Shown: positions 45,858 to 55,634, numbered from the stretch's first letter. The stretch is 64,000 bases of DNA from Bacteroidales bacterium (GCA_017480225.1 JAFVBB010000001.1:1-64000); one strand, 5' to 3'. Notes: a model not told the origin generated them from the sequence alone. Translations and numbers: made by a program.

Positions 45858-47309
45858 ATGGGCGCCTGGGTCGCGAAACACAAGGGGCTGCTGGCCGCGC
45901 TGGCGCTGACGCTGCTGTTCCTGGCGGCCGAGGCGGTGGTGATGTACTACAAGGGCAGCACAGCCATGGCCATGGTGCCCGTGGCGCTGCTGGTGGTGTG
46001 GCTCTACGTTGTGCGCCTGGAGAGCGGGCTTCTGCTCATGGCGCTGCTAACACCCTTTGCGGTGAATGTGGCCCTGCTGCCCGGCATGGAGCTGTCTATG
46101 CCAGTTGAGCCGATGATGATACTCTTCTCGGCCTTTTTCCTGTTCCGGGTGCTGGCGGCGCGCACCTACGACACCTCCATACTGCGCCACCCCGTGAGCC
46201 TGCTGCTGCTGGCATCGCTGGCATGGTGGGCAATCACAAGCTGCACGTCGCGCCTGCCGTGGGTGTCGTTCAAGTACCTGATGGCCAGGCTTTGGTTCGT
46301 GCTGCCGTTCTACTTTGCCGCCGTGCAGATATTCCGCAACCGCGAGCGCATAGCGCAGTTCTACTGGGCCTATGCCATAGGGCTGGGCATCGTCATACTG
46401 ATAGCCACCGTCAAGACGCTGGGCAACTTCAGCAACCTGCAGACGCTGCACCGCGTGATGCGTCCGTTCTACAACGACCACACCGCCTACGGCTGCGCCA
46501 TTGCGCTGCTGATACCGGCCTCGGTGCACTTCATCTTCTCGCGTCGCCGCAAAGGGTGGCAGCGTGTGCTCACCCTGCTGCTCATGGCGGGGCTCCTCGT
46601 GGGGCTGTTCTTCAGTTACTGCCGCGCGGCGTGGATCAGCGTGGTGGCTGCGCTGGGCATATACGTGCTGGTGCGCATGGGGGTGAAGGTGAAGTGGATG
46701 GTGCTGATGTTCGGCCTGGGAGTGGGCGTGTTTTTCGCCTACCAGAGCGATGTGCTCTACCGCCTGGGCAAGAACCACCAGGACAGCAGCTACACGCTGG
46801 CCGACCAGGTGAAGAGCATCTCCAACATCTCCACCGACGCCAGCAATGTGGAGCGGCTCAACAGGTGGGCCTCGGCCATGAGGCTGTGGAAGGAGAGCCC
46901 GGTGGTGGGCGTGGGGCCCGGCACCTACCAGTTCCTCTACGGCAGTTACCAGAAGAGCTACCAGCTCTCCACCATAAGCACCAACGCAGGCGACCTGGGC
47001 AATGCCCACAGCGAATATATCGGTCCGATGACCGAGCAGGGGCTGCCGGGCGTGATTCTCGTGGTGGCGCTTTTCCTCACCACATTCGCCACTGGCGTGC
47101 GCCTGTACCGAACGGCCGAGGACCGCGCAGTGGGACGCATGGCGCTGGCGTTCACGCTGTCGCTGCTCACCTACTATGTGCACGGCGTGTTCAACAACTT
47201 CCTCGACACCGACAAGCTCTCTGTGCCATTCTGGGCTTTCACGGCGGCGGTGGTGTCGCTCGACCTCTACAGCCGCAAGCGCGGAAGCCATCCGGACGAG
47301 GCACGATGA
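45858..47309 (+). CDS. O-antigen ligase/polymerase family protein
   Basis: 483 residues from ATG 45858, after the Wzz-like stop; the frame extending back to 45717 lies inside that gene. About eleven transmembrane helices and a periplasmic loop with YNDHTAYGCAIALLIPASV and VVGVGPGTYQFLYGSYQ, the Wzy_C (PF04932) pattern of O-antigen ligases and polymerases. With its neighbour it forms a two-gene polysaccharide assembly unit; no glycosyltransferase cluster is attached. Confidence 0.88.
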   Translation: MGAWVAKHKGLLAALALTLLFLAAEAVVMYYKGSTAMAMVPVALLVVWLYVVRLESGLLLMALLTPFAVNVALLPGMELSMPVEPMMILFSAFFLFRVLAARTYDTSILRHPVSLLLLASLAWWAITSCTSRLPWVSFKYLMARLWFVLPFYFAAVQIFRNRERIAQFYWAYAIGLGIVILIATVKTLGNFSNLQTLHRVMRPFYNDHTAYGCAIALLIPASVHFIFSRRRKGWQRVLTLLLMAGLLVGLFFSYCRAAWISVVAALGIYVLVRMGVKVKWMVLMFGLGVGVFFAYQSDVLYRLGKNHQDSSYTLADQVKSISNISTDASNVERLNRWASAMRLWKESPVVGVGPGTYQFLYGSYQKSYQLSTISTNAGDLGNAHSEYIGPMTEQGLPGVILVVALFLTTFATGVRLYRTAEDRAVGRMALAFTLSLLTYYVHGVFNNFLDTDKLSVPFWAFTAAVVSLDLYSRKRGSHPDEAR

Positions 47310-47358
47310 ATGCGGCCAACCGGGGGAACATTATTTTCGCCGTTTGAAAAAAAAGTTG

Positions 47359-47366
47359 TAACTTTG
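47359..47366 (+). promoter_or_regulatory. -7 box for kamD
   Basis: TAACTTTG, an exact TAnnTTTG match, 49 nt before the kamD ATG. No cobalamin-riboswitch-like leader fits in the remaining space. Confidence 0.8.
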
Positions 47367-47415
47367 CAGCGCAAAAGAACTGCATCGTAACGACTAAACA
47401 AAAACACACACAACA

Positions 47416-48972
47416 ATGCAAAAGAGCAAAGTAGGACTTGATTTTGAAGAGGTTGAACATGCCCGTTCAGTAGCACGCAACATTGCCCAGCAGGTGCAGG
47501 ACTTCGTGGAAGACTACACCACGGTGGCCGTGGAGCGTACACTGTGCCGTTTCCTCGGCATTGACGGCATCGACGAAAACGAGGTGCCGATGCCCAATGT
47601 GGTGGTGGAAGAGCTTAAGAGCAAGGGCGGCCTGGGCCAGGGTGTGATGTTCTACGTTGGCAACGCCATGGTGGAGACCGGCAAGACGCCGCAAGAGATT
47701 GCCGAGGCAATAAGCGCCGGGAAGATAGACATCACCCAGCTGCCCATACACGCACGCGCCGAGATTGACCGCGCGCTGCAGCCAGTGATAGAGCATACCA
47801 TAGAGAAAGTGCGCGGCAACCGCCTGCGCCGCGAGCGCTACATAGAGACCATTGGCGAGGGCTCGAAGCCCTACCTATACATCATCGTGGCCACGGGAAA
47901 CATATACGAGGACGTGGTGCAGGCTCAGGCAGGCGCCCGCCAGGGTGCCGACATCATTGCCGTGATACGCACCACCGGCCAGTCGCTGCTCGACTATGTG
48001 CCCTACGGAGCCACCACCGAAGGCTTCGGCGGCACCTTCGCCACGCAGGAGAACTTCCGCATCATGCGCAAGGCGCTCGACGAGGTGGGCGAAGAGGTGG
48101 GGCGCTACATTCGCCTCTGCAACTATTGCTCCGGCCTCTGTATGCCCGAGATAGCCGCAATGGGCGCGCTGGAAGGGCTCGACGTGATGCTCAACGACGC
48201 CCTCTACGGCATCCTCTTCCGCGACATCAACATGCAGCGCACGCTGATTGACCAATACTTCAGCCGCATCATCAACGGCTTCGCGGGCGTCATCATCAAC
48301 ACCGGCGAGGACAACTACCTCACCACCGCCGACGCCTACGAGGAGGCGCACACCGTGCTGGCCTCCGACCTCATCAACGAGCAGCTTGCACTCATGGCCG
48401 GTCTGCCAGAGGAGCAGCAGGGATTGGGTCACGCCTTCGAAATGGACCCCATGCTCACCAACGGTTTCCTCTACGAGCTGGCACAGGCGCAGATGATACG
48501 GGAAATCTTCCCCAAGGCCCCGCTCAAATACATGCCCCCCACGAAATTCATGACCGGCAACATCTTCCGTGGCCATATCCAGGACGCCCTTTTCAACGTC
48601 ATCGGCCAGTGGACCCACCAGGGGCTGCAGCTGCTGGGTATGCCCACAGAGGCTATACACACCCCATTCATGAGCGACCGCTACCTCTCCATCGAGAATG
48701 CAAAATACATCTTCAACAACATGCGCGACATCGGCGAAGAGGTTGAGTTCAAGGAAGGCGGCATCATCAAGAGCCGCGCGCAGGAGGTGCTGCACAATGC
48801 CACACACCTGCTGGAGACCATGGAAAGCGAGGGACTCTTCACCGCGCTGGAGAAGGGAATATTCGCCAACGTGAAGCGACCCAAGAACGGCGGCAAAGGC
48901 CTGGACGGCGTGACCCTCAAGGGCGAGCACTATTTCAATCCGTTTGTTGAACTTATGAAAGGCAAGAAATAA
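47416..48972 (+). CDS. kamD: lysine 5,6-aminomutase alpha subunit
   Basis: B12- and PLP-dependent enzyme that moves the 6-amino group of lysine to carbon 5 in anaerobic lysine fermentation. 518 residues, the expected length of KamD, with LDFEEVEHARSVARNIA at the start and YIIVATGNIYEDVVQAQAGA and GFGGTFATQENFRIMRKALDE in the middle; the partner carrying the cobalamin motif follows at once (TAATG overlap). The other pathway genes (kamA, kdd, kce, kal) are not nearby. Confidence 0.95.
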   Translation: MQKSKVGLDFEEVEHARSVARNIAQQVQDFVEDYTTVAVERTLCRFLGIDGIDENEVPMPNVVVEELKSKGGLGQGVMFYVGNAMVETGKTPQEIAEAISAGKIDITQLPIHARAEIDRALQPVIEHTIEKVRGNRLRRERYIETIGEGSKPYLYIIVATGNIYEDVVQAQAGARQGADIIAVIRTTGQSLLDYVPYGATTEGFGGTFATQENFRIMRKALDEVGEEVGRYIRLCNYCSGLCMPEIAAMGALEGLDVMLNDALYGILFRDINMQRTLIDQYFSRIINGFAGVIINTGEDNYLTTADAYEEAHTVLASDLINEQLALMAGLPEEQQGLGHAFEMDPMLTNGFLYELAQAQMIREIFPKAPLKYMPPTKFMTGNIFRGHIQDALFNVIGQWTHQGLQLLGMPTEAIHTPFMSDRYLSIENAKYIFNNMRDIGEEVEFKEGGIIKSRAQEVLHNATHLLETMESEGLFTALEKGIFANVKRPKNGGKGLDGVTLKGEHYFNPFVELMKGKK

Positions 48973-49760
48973 TGAGCGAAGGTTTGTATTCGATGGAGGC
49001 GAAGGATTACGACAAAACCCTCGACCTCACCAAGATAAAGCCATACGGCGACACAATGAACGACGGCAAGGTGCAGTTGAGCTTCACCCTGCCCGTGCCG
49101 GCAGGCGCAGAGGCTGAAGAGGCCGCGAAGCAGCTGCTGAAAAAGATGGGCTTCGAGAACCCGCTGGTGGTCTACCAAAAGGAGCTGACCGAGGGTTTCT
49201 GCTTCATGAACTGCTACGGCTCGCTGACCCACACTGTGGACTACACCAACATCCATGTGCCCAAGGTCGAGAGCACGACAATGGAGATGAAAGAGTGCGA
49301 CGAATATATCCGCGAGCATATCGGCCGCCCCATCGTCTGCGTCGGCGCATCGACCGGAACAGACGCGCACACCGTAGGCATTGACGCAATCATGAACATG
49401 AAAGGCTACGCAGGCCACTACGGCCTTGAGCGCTACGACATGATTGACGCATACAATCTGGGAAGCCAGGTGCCCAACGACGAGTTCATTGCCAAGGCCA
49501 TCGAGCTGCACGCCGACGCGCTGCTGGTGAGCCAGACGGTCACGCAAAAAGACGTGCACATAAAGAACATGACCGAGCTGGTGGAGATGCTCGAGGCCGA
49601 AGGTCTGCGCGACAAGATGATTCTGGTTTGCGGCGGCCCACGCATCAGCCACGAGCTTGCCAAAGAGCTTGGCTACGACGCTGGCTTCGGCGCCAACACC
49701 TATGCCGACGACGTGGCCTCATTCGTGGCACAGGAGATGGTGAACCGTGGATGGAAGTGA
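48972..49760 (+). CDS. kamE: lysine 5,6-aminomutase beta subunit
   Basis: 262 residues. The cobalamin-binding motif DxHxxG is at 131-136 (DAHTVG), and Lys144, the PLP lysine of the Clostridium enzyme, falls at the same number here (MNMK). GSQVPNDEF and ADALLVSQTVTQKD in the Rossmann domain are also typical. The start overlaps the kamD stop by one base. Followed after 23 nt by a CoA-transferase subunit gene. Confidence 0.96.
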   Translation: MSEGLYSMEAKDYDKTLDLTKIKPYGDTMNDGKVQLSFTLPVPAGAEAEEAAKQLLKKMGFENPLVVYQKELTEGFCFMNCYGSLTHTVDYTNIHVPKVESTTMEMKECDEYIREHIGRPIVCVGASTGTDAHTVGIDAIMNMKGYAGHYGLERYDMIDAYNLGSQVPNDEFIAKAIELHADALLVSQTVTQKDVHIKNMTELVEMLEAEGLRDKMILVCGGPRISHELAKELGYDAGFGANTYADDVASFVAQEMVNRGWK

Positions 49761-49783
49761 CAACAAGCAAAACACAAATAATC

Positions 49784-50440
49784 ATGACTAAAGAAGAAAT
49801 CAAACCCTTTATCGCCAAACGTGCCGCCAAAGAACTGCACGACGGCGACGTGGTCAACCTCGGAATCGGCCTTCCCACACTCATTCCCAACTACCTTCCC
49901 GAAGGCGTGAAAGTGGTGCTCCAGAGCGAGAACGGCATGATTGGCATGGGACCCTCACCCGAGGAAGGCAAGGAGGATCCTTGGTTCATCAACGCTGGTG
50001 GCGGCTTTGTCACTCCAGTGCCGGGCGCAAGCACATTCGACAGCGCGACTTCTTTCGGCATCATTCGTGGCGGCCATGTGGACGTGAGCGTGCTTGGCGC
50101 AATGCAGGTTGACGAAGAGGGCGACCTCGCAAACTGGATGATACCCGGCAAGAAGACCCCAGGGATGGGTGGCGCGATGGATCTGCTGGTTGGCGCGAAG
50201 AAGGTAATCCTGGCAATGGAACACACCGCCAAAGGCAACCCCAAAATACTGAAGAAATGCACACTGCCTCTCACCGCAAAAGGGCAGGTGAACATGATTA
50301 TCACCGAGATGGGTGTAATGGAAATCACACCAAAGGGCATTGTCCTCACCGAGATCAACCCCGAGTTCACCGTAGAGCAGGTGCAGGCTGCGACCGAGGC
50401 CACACTCATCGTAAGCCCCGACTTGAAGCCGATGAACTGA
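49784..50440 (+). CDS. acetoacetate CoA-transferase beta subunit (AtoA/CtfB-like)
   Basis: 218 residues from ATG 49784; an upstream frame inside kamE is not used. Catalytic Glu49 in SENGMIG, and VNLGIGLPTLIPNYLP (24-39) and GGFVTPVPGAS are typical of subunit B of butyrate/acetate-acetoacetate CoA-transferase. The alpha subunit, which normally precedes it, is absent from the window. In lysine fermentation such an enzyme handles acetoacetate at the end of the pathway, which suits its place after kamE. Confidence 0.9.
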   Translation: MTKEEIKPFIAKRAAKELHDGDVVNLGIGLPTLIPNYLPEGVKVVLQSENGMIGMGPSPEEGKEDPWFINAGGGFVTPVPGASTFDSATSFGIIRGGHVDVSVLGAMQVDEEGDLANWMIPGKKTPGMGGAMDLLVGAKKVILAMEHTAKGNPKILKKCTLPLTAKGQVNMIITEMGVMEITPKGIVLTEINPEFTVEQVQAATEATLIVSPDLKPMN

Positions 50441-50453
50441 AATACCAAAGGCT

Positions 50454-51062
50454 GTGAAACGTATTGTCATAGCGACCCTGGCCATGGTAACCCTGTGTGG
50501 CGCCGCATTCGCGCAGCGCCACATAGAGTTCCGGTGGCATGGCATCTATGTGGCTGGCGACGCCTCTGTGGGTTTCAATATCAACCGCAGTGTCGATGAG
50601 CTGACAGAGTTCGGCGACACGCTGACGGCATTCATCCCCAGTGTGAGCGTGGGCTACAGTTTCCGCAAGGAAGCAGCGGTAGGCATTGGCTTCAGTTATG
50701 TTGCCGACGGAAGCGGAGCATACACTCAGCTCCCCGTGTATGCAGAGCTGCGAAGCCACTTCACGCGTGCCCAGCTTACCCCCTACGGCGTCATGCAGGT
50801 TGGCTACTCGCTGCCACTGGGAACATCGTCGGTTGCCGACCCGGTGAGTGTCAAGATTGAGGAAGGCGGACTCTACTTTGGTCTGGAGGCAGGTGTGCGC
50901 TATGCACTTACCCGCCATATCGGCATTGCCGGCCATGCAGGCTACAGACTGCTGCAGGCCAACAAAGTGCACCGTCGCGACGTCGCAGGCCACTCGCTGC
51001 TGGAAACCCCGGCCAACCTCCACATGATCACATTCGGCGCAACACTCTATTTCAGCAACTGA
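50454..51062 (+). CDS. small outer-membrane beta-barrel protein
   Basis: 202 residues starting at GTG 50454; MKRIVIATLAMVTLCGAAFAQ is a signal peptide. The rest alternates hydrophobic and polar residues in 8-10-residue strands (AVGIGFSYVADGSG, GLYFGLEAGVRYAL) and ends FGATLYFSN, with a terminal aromatic pattern typical of eight-stranded outer-membrane barrels. It follows the CoA-transferase gene by 13 nt and precedes the GH2-like gene by 7 nt. Function unknown. Confidence 0.8.
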   Translation: MKRIVIATLAMVTLCGAAFAQRHIEFRWHGIYVAGDASVGFNINRSVDELTEFGDTLTAFIPSVSVGYSFRKEAAVGIGFSYVADGSGAYTQLPVYAELRSHFTRAQLTPYGVMQVGYSLPLGTSSVADPVSVKIEEGGLYFGLEAGVRYALTRHIGIAGHAGYRLLQANKVHRRDVAGHSLLETPANLHMITFGATLYFSN

Positions 51063-51069
51063 ACATGGC

Positions 51070-54000
51070 ATGAAGAGACTTGCTGCAGCGCTGATTGTCG
51101 CCTGCCTGGCATCTATCCAGGCAATGGCACAACACGCTGTCGCGCCACGTTCCAATGTGGTGCCCTACTATGATGAGGCGTCGGCCAGACGGCTGGCCTA
51201 CAGCGAGCAGCCGTATTATTTGGGGCTCGGCACATCATGGCAGCAGAGGCAGACCGACTCTTCGGTGCGCTATACCAAGCAGATAGAGGCAGAGAAGACT
51301 TGGCGCGATTACCTGATATACCTAAACACACGCTGTGCCCACGGTGTTAGGGTATATGTCAATGGCGAGCCCGCCGGAATGGCCGACGATTCGCGGCAGA
51401 GGAACGAATTCCTGATAAGCCCACTGCTGAAACTCGACCGCAGAAACACCCTGGTGGTCGAGGCGCTGTCGTCGACGCAAGGCGCGCTGCTCGAGGACAC
51501 GACCCTGCCCACCGGAATGTATGGCGAGCCATTCCTTCTGTTCAAAAACCCTGCCAACATACAAGATTTCTCGCTCAATGCGGAATGGGACGCAACCACG
51601 GCGGCTGGCACACTGACTGTTGATGCCAGCCTGTTCTGCCAACGCAAAAAGGGAAAGTACTACTTCGAGGCCGAGGTACTCGACCCCAAAGGACGCAGCA
51701 TAGGCCGAATGGGCAAATGGGCTGTGTTCAACCGCACGGCAGAATGCAACGCAACCATATCGCACACATGGCCCGACGTGCAGCCCTGGAATGCCGAAGC
51801 GCCAGTTGTCTACACCCTTCTGCTGCGCCTGCGCAACGAAAAGATGGAGGAGGAAGAGTTGCTGGCGGCAAAGTTCGGTTTCAGAACTGTCCAGGTGACC
51901 GACGGCCTGCTGCTGATAAACGGCAAGGCGGTGACCATGCGCGGAGTGGCCTACAACCCAGGCACGTTGACCAGACAGCAGGTTCAGACCGACCTTCTGT
52001 CAATGAAAAGCCACAACATCAACGCGGTGCGCACAATGGGGAACTCACCAGCCGACGCGTTTCTCTACGAGCTGTGCGACCAAATGGGGCTTTACGTCGT
52101 CTGCGACGCCAACCTGCTGCCACGTTCTGACAAAAACCGCGCCGTGTCGACCGACAAGTCGCTTGCGCCGCTCTTCGAGCAAAGGGTGGCCAACATGCAC
52201 GGCAGCCTCAAAAACCACACCTGCATCATTGCGTGGAACCTGGGTGACACACCCGACAACGGCGTCTGCATGACAGCGGCCTATCGCAGGCTGAAGGAAC
52301 TTGACGGTCATCGCCCCACCCTATTCTCCGCCGCCGGCAACGGCAACGCCACAGACATCATCGCCCCTATCCGGCCGGCTGCCGAGGCTTTGCGACAAAT
52401 GCTTGCGCGACGGCAGAACCGCCCGCTCCTGTTGATGTCGGCAAACGGCACGGATCCTGTCGACTACGTCGTCATGGAAAACATGCTGCAGATGATTGAC
52501 GAAAACAGCCAGCTGCAGGGCGGCTTCGTGGAGGGCTGGCCATTCGACGCCACCACACTGGCCGACATCGGTCAGATGTTCTCACCCCTCGGCGTCAGGC
52601 TTGCCAGCCTCAAAGGCGACGAGGCCGAGTTTTTGGTCACCAACCGCGCCGACTTCACCAACCTTGGCGCCTACACCCTTCAATACAACGTCTTCACAAA
52701 CCTGCGCCCCTCCATCACCGGCGGCGAGCTGCCTGTTGTGGCACGGTGCGGCGAAAGCGAGAAGGTGTCGATGCTGATACCTCACACCGACCTCGATGCA
52801 GGCGAGGAGCTGTTCATACGGTTCGAGCTGAAGAGCCGCCCCAAGACCTCGGCTGCCACCACAATGGGCACCGTCGAGCTGCCGCTTCCGGCGCGAACCG
52901 CAAAGCCACGCATGGCAACGGCCAACGGCATTTGCGACACCACGGCAAGGCCACCGCTGCCACCACTCTTCTTCGAGGGTCACCGCGACTGGGCCATGAC
53001 CGTTGTCGACAGCATGACGCGCCGCCCCGACAGCCTTTGCCTCTGCATCGACCGTATGCTGCGCTACACCGCCGCCGACGGCACCCCTACGTGCGACGTG
53101 CGCTGCACGCAGACCCTCTTCGGCAGCCACGACATAATTACCGAATACACCATTGCCCCCTCCTATGCATTGCGGCGTAAAAAACTGGCTCCTGTGGTTG
53201 CGGTGGCGTGCCGTGCCGACAGCATCAGCTGGTTCGGCAAAGACCGCCCCGCGCGCTTTGCCAGCCACCACGCGGCGCTCACCGGGACCTGCACCGCCCC
53301 ATTCGCGGAAATGACGCGGCGCGACGTGCGCTGGTGCGCGGCAGGCGGCGTGTTCATGCAGTTGCTGGGCACCAACGCCACCATGACAGTGCACGACGGC
53401 GCAATCTGCCTGGCAGCCGGCATCACCGACGTCTTACGCCTGAGGCAGAGCCTATTCGACGGCAATCCTGCCACACTGGCCGGTGCCGACTTCCCTCGCA
53501 TGGCGGCCGACATTCTCGAGCCGCCGGTGATCGCCACTGCCGAGCCGCGCTTCTCGCAGCCGTTGCAGGTGACGGTCACGTCGGTGCCGGGCGCTACCAT
53601 ACACTACACGCTCGACGGCAGCGACCCCACAGTTCAATCGCCCGTCTACACCGAACCGATCACCATCACCGCCACCACCGTGGTGAAGGCCAAGGCCATG
53701 AAGGACGGTATGCCGCCCTCGTTCACAGCCACACGGCGTTTCAACTACGACCACATTGTGCGCACCACGCACTCGCGCCAGCCCAACACCCCCTACAACG
53801 TCGGCGCCGACACCATCCTCTTCGACGGCCAGCGCGGCTCGGCCGACGACCTGGGGCGCGGATGGCTGGGCTTCGCCGGGGGCGACGTCGCCACCACGGT
53901 GTGGCTGGCCAAGCCCATAGCCGTCGAGGCCATCACCCTTCGCTACGCCCACGCCCCTGCCACATGGGCCTTCGCCCCGCAGAGCGTCATGGTCATCTTA

Positions 54001-54246
54001 AGCCCCGACGGGCAGACCTTCACCGACACACTGACCGCCACCGTGCCATTCGACCCGGCCATACAGTCAAACGAGGAGCCTCGCGTGGTTGAGCTCCGTG
54101 TGGACGGCGGCTCGCGCAACGCCGCCGTCATCAGGCTGCAGCCGCTGCCGCTGTCCTCCATCCCCTCGTGGCATCGTGGCAAAGGGCTGAAGCCCTGGCT
54201 GATGATGGACGAGATTGAGGTGGAGGAAAGCATCAAAGAACAGTAA
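51070..54246 (+). CDS. GH2 (beta-galactosidase-like) protein lacking catalytic residues, with C-terminal accessory domains
   Basis: 1058 residues, signal peptide MKRLAAALIVACLASIQAMA. N-terminal jelly-roll domain, then Ig-like domain, then a TIM barrel that begins at LLLINGKAVTMRGVAYNPG (about 275-295). Where LacZ has WSLGNE the protein has WNLGDT (389-394), so the acid/base Glu is Thr394; where LacZ has CEYAHAMGN it has MSANGTDPV, so the nucleophile position is Ser457. The LacZ histidines of RHEHH are also absent. LQGGFVEGW keeps the family pattern. C-terminal: a chitobiase C-terminal-like domain (about 827-880, TIHYTLDGSDPT) and an F5/8-type domain (about 905-1058). Probably a carbohydrate-binding pseudoenzyme. 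Confidence 0.9.
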   Translation: MKRLAAALIVACLASIQAMAQHAVAPRSNVVPYYDEASARRLAYSEQPYYLGLGTSWQQRQTDSSVRYTKQIEAEKTWRDYLIYLNTRCAHGVRVYVNGEPAGMADDSRQRNEFLISPLLKLDRRNTLVVEALSSTQGALLEDTTLPTGMYGEPFLLFKNPANIQDFSLNAEWDATTAAGTLTVDASLFCQRKKGKYYFEAEVLDPKGRSIGRMGKWAVFNRTAECNATISHTWPDVQPWNAEAPVVYTLLLRLRNEKMEEEELLAAKFGFRTVQVTDGLLLINGKAVTMRGVAYNPGTLTRQQVQTDLLSMKSHNINAVRTMGNSPADAFLYELCDQMGLYVVCDANLLPRSDKNRAVSTDKSLAPLFEQRVANMHGSLKNHTCIIAWNLGDTPDNGVCMTAAYRRLKELDGHRPTLFSAAGNGNATDIIAPIRPAAEALRQMLARRQNRPLLLMSANGTDPVDYVVMENMLQMIDENSQLQGGFVEGWPFDATTLADIGQMFSPLGVRLASLKGDEAEFLVTNRADFTNLGAYTLQYNVFTNLRPSITGGELPVVARCGESEKVSMLIPHTDLDAGEELFIRFELKSRPKTSAATTMGTVELPLPARTAKPRMATANGICDTTARPPLPPLFFEGHRDWAMTVVDSMTRRPDSLCLCIDRMLRYTAADGTPTCDVRCTQTLFGSHDIITEYTIAPSYALRRKKLAPVVAVACRADSISWFGKDRPARFASHHAALTGTCTAPFAEMTRRDVRWCAAGGVFMQLLGTNATMTVHDGAICLAAGITDVLRLRQSLFDGNPATLAGADFPRMAADILEPPVIATAEPRFSQPLQVTVTSVPGATIHYTLDGSDPTVQSPVYTEPITITATTVVKAKAMKDGMPPSFTATRRFNYDHIVRTTHSRQPNTPYNVGADTILFDGQRGSADDLGRGWLGFAGGDVATTVWLAKPIAVEAITLRYAHAPATWAFAPQSVMVILSPDGQTFTDTLTATVPFDPAIQSNEEPRVVELRVDGGSRNAAVIRLQPLPLSSIPSWHRGKGLKPWLMMDEIEVEESIKEQ

Positions 54247-54271
54247 CAACAGCAAACACAACAACACCGTT

Positions 54272-55294
54272 ATGAACAGCAAAACATCGCACACCCGCCT
54301 CCTCACGGCCACAGCCCTGGCGCTGGCCGCCATCGGCTCGCTGCTGGCAGCAGCCTGCGAGGTGGAATTCTCGCCCAACGCGGAGTGGAAAGACGTGCCG
54401 GTGGTCTACTGCCTGCTCGACCAGGACGACGACACCACCTGGGTGCGCGTGGAACGATGCTTCCTTGGCGAAGGCAGCATCTACGACTTCGGCCAGATAG
54501 CCGACTCCATCAACTACCCCGTCGGCAGCATCGACGTGCGCCTGCTGTCCTATCGCAACGGCACGCTGCAGTCTACCGAAAGCCTCAACGTGGCCATGCG
54601 CCCGCGCGAGGACGGCAGATTCGCCTCCGAGCCACAGCCCATCTACTACACCGACACCCGCCTCGACGAGGGCATGATGTACAAACTCGAAGTGCTGAGC
54701 ACCGCCGACGGCTCCACGCTGGCCACGACCGACGCCATACAGCTCATCATCAACCGCAACAGCCAGCTGGTCACGCGCCCGTCACTGCACGACATCTTCA
54801 AGTTCCTCGGACGCTACGGCGCCGAGCCCGCGTGCGAGATCGAGTGGAACCAGCTCGACGGCGCGCGGCGCTACAAGCCCATGGTGCGCTTCTACTACGG
54901 CGAGCTGGGCGACACCCATTACGTCGACATTCCCTGCCCCACCGTCCTCACAGGCAACAACGTGGGCAAACTCTCAACCATCTGCACACGCAGCGATTTT
55001 CTCGAGACCATACGCCTGGCGCTAAAGGACGACCCCAACCCGAAGGAGTACCTCAAATACGTCGACCTCTACATCACCGCCTGCGACGAGAACATGAGCC
55101 TCTACCTCACCTCCGTGTCGAGCGGCATCACCATCAACCAGACCACCGACGTCTACTCAAACATCGAGGGCGGCCTGGGCGTCTTCGCCGCGCGCCGCAC
55201 ACATCTGCACAAGACCATCCAGGCCGACTCCTCAATCGTGCCGCCCAACGGAATGCAGTACATGCTCGAGCAGCTGGGCGTGGGCTTCCAATAA
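54272..55294 (+). CDS. predicted lipoprotein, DUF4249-like
   Basis: 340 residues from ATG 54272. Signal with lipobox LLAAAC (Cys about 29), then VVYCLLDQDDDTTWVRVERCF, YYTDTRLDEGMMYKLEV and SLHDIFKFLGRYG. This resembles the Bacteroidota DUF4249 lipoproteins often paired with an outer-membrane receptor, but the match is by general layout, so I hold it loosely. It lies 25 nt after the GH2-like gene, which is probably secreted too. Confidence 0.65.
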   Translation: MNSKTSHTRLLTATALALAAIGSLLAAACEVEFSPNAEWKDVPVVYCLLDQDDDTTWVRVERCFLGEGSIYDFGQIADSINYPVGSIDVRLLSYRNGTLQSTESLNVAMRPREDGRFASEPQPIYYTDTRLDEGMMYKLEVLSTADGSTLATTDAIQLIINRNSQLVTRPSLHDIFKFLGRYGAEPACEIEWNQLDGARRYKPMVRFYYGELGDTHYVDIPCPTVLTGNNVGKLSTICTRSDFLETIRLALKDDPNPKEYLKYVDLYITACDENMSLYLTSVSSGITINQTTDVYSNIEGGLGVFAARRTHLHKTIQADSSIVPPNGMQYMLEQLGVGFQ

Positions 55295-55304
55295 CCAGCA
55301 GCCT

Positions 55305-55601
55305 ATGGAGAGGGAGGAGTTGCTAAGGCAGTGCAGGTACTACAAGGGCGAGCGGAAATCACCCTATGGGCGCTGGCAGCAGTCGTGGTACTGGGACATG
55401 GAACGCGTATGGGTGGCCAGTGGCGGACGGTTCGAAGGCGAAGGCCAATACTACATGGCGCACGGCTTCGACACCTTTGAAGGCCAGGTGCCGTTCAGCC
55501 TACTGGTGACGATGTTCACCTCGTGGGGCAAGACAGAATATGACATCCCGGCGGCCATAGGCTCGTTCTACGCCATTGTGAGAGAATATCTTGGTGAATA
55601 A
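55305..55601 (+). CDS. small conserved-looking protein of unknown function
   Basis: 98 residues, no signal peptide or membrane helix. Charged and aromatic-rich (RWQQSWYWDMERVWV, YYMAHGFDTFEGQVPFSLL), ending REYLGE. Starts 10 nt after the lipoprotein stop and is followed by a terminator, so it is the last gene of the kamD-led series. No family recognised. Confidence 0.6.
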   Translation: MEREELLRQCRYYKGERKSPYGRWQQSWYWDMERVWVASGGRFEGEGQYYMAHGFDTFEGQVPFSLLVTMFTSWGKTEYDIPAAIGSFYAIVREYLGE

Positions 55602-55634
55602 AAGGAGGGGAGCGCACCGCTCTCCTTTTTTATT
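55599..55634 (+). terminator. intrinsic terminator after the 98-residue gene
   Basis: Stem AAAGGAG..GAGCG with CGCTCTCCTTT (one small bulge), followed by TTTTTAT, directly after the stop codon. Confidence 0.75.
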
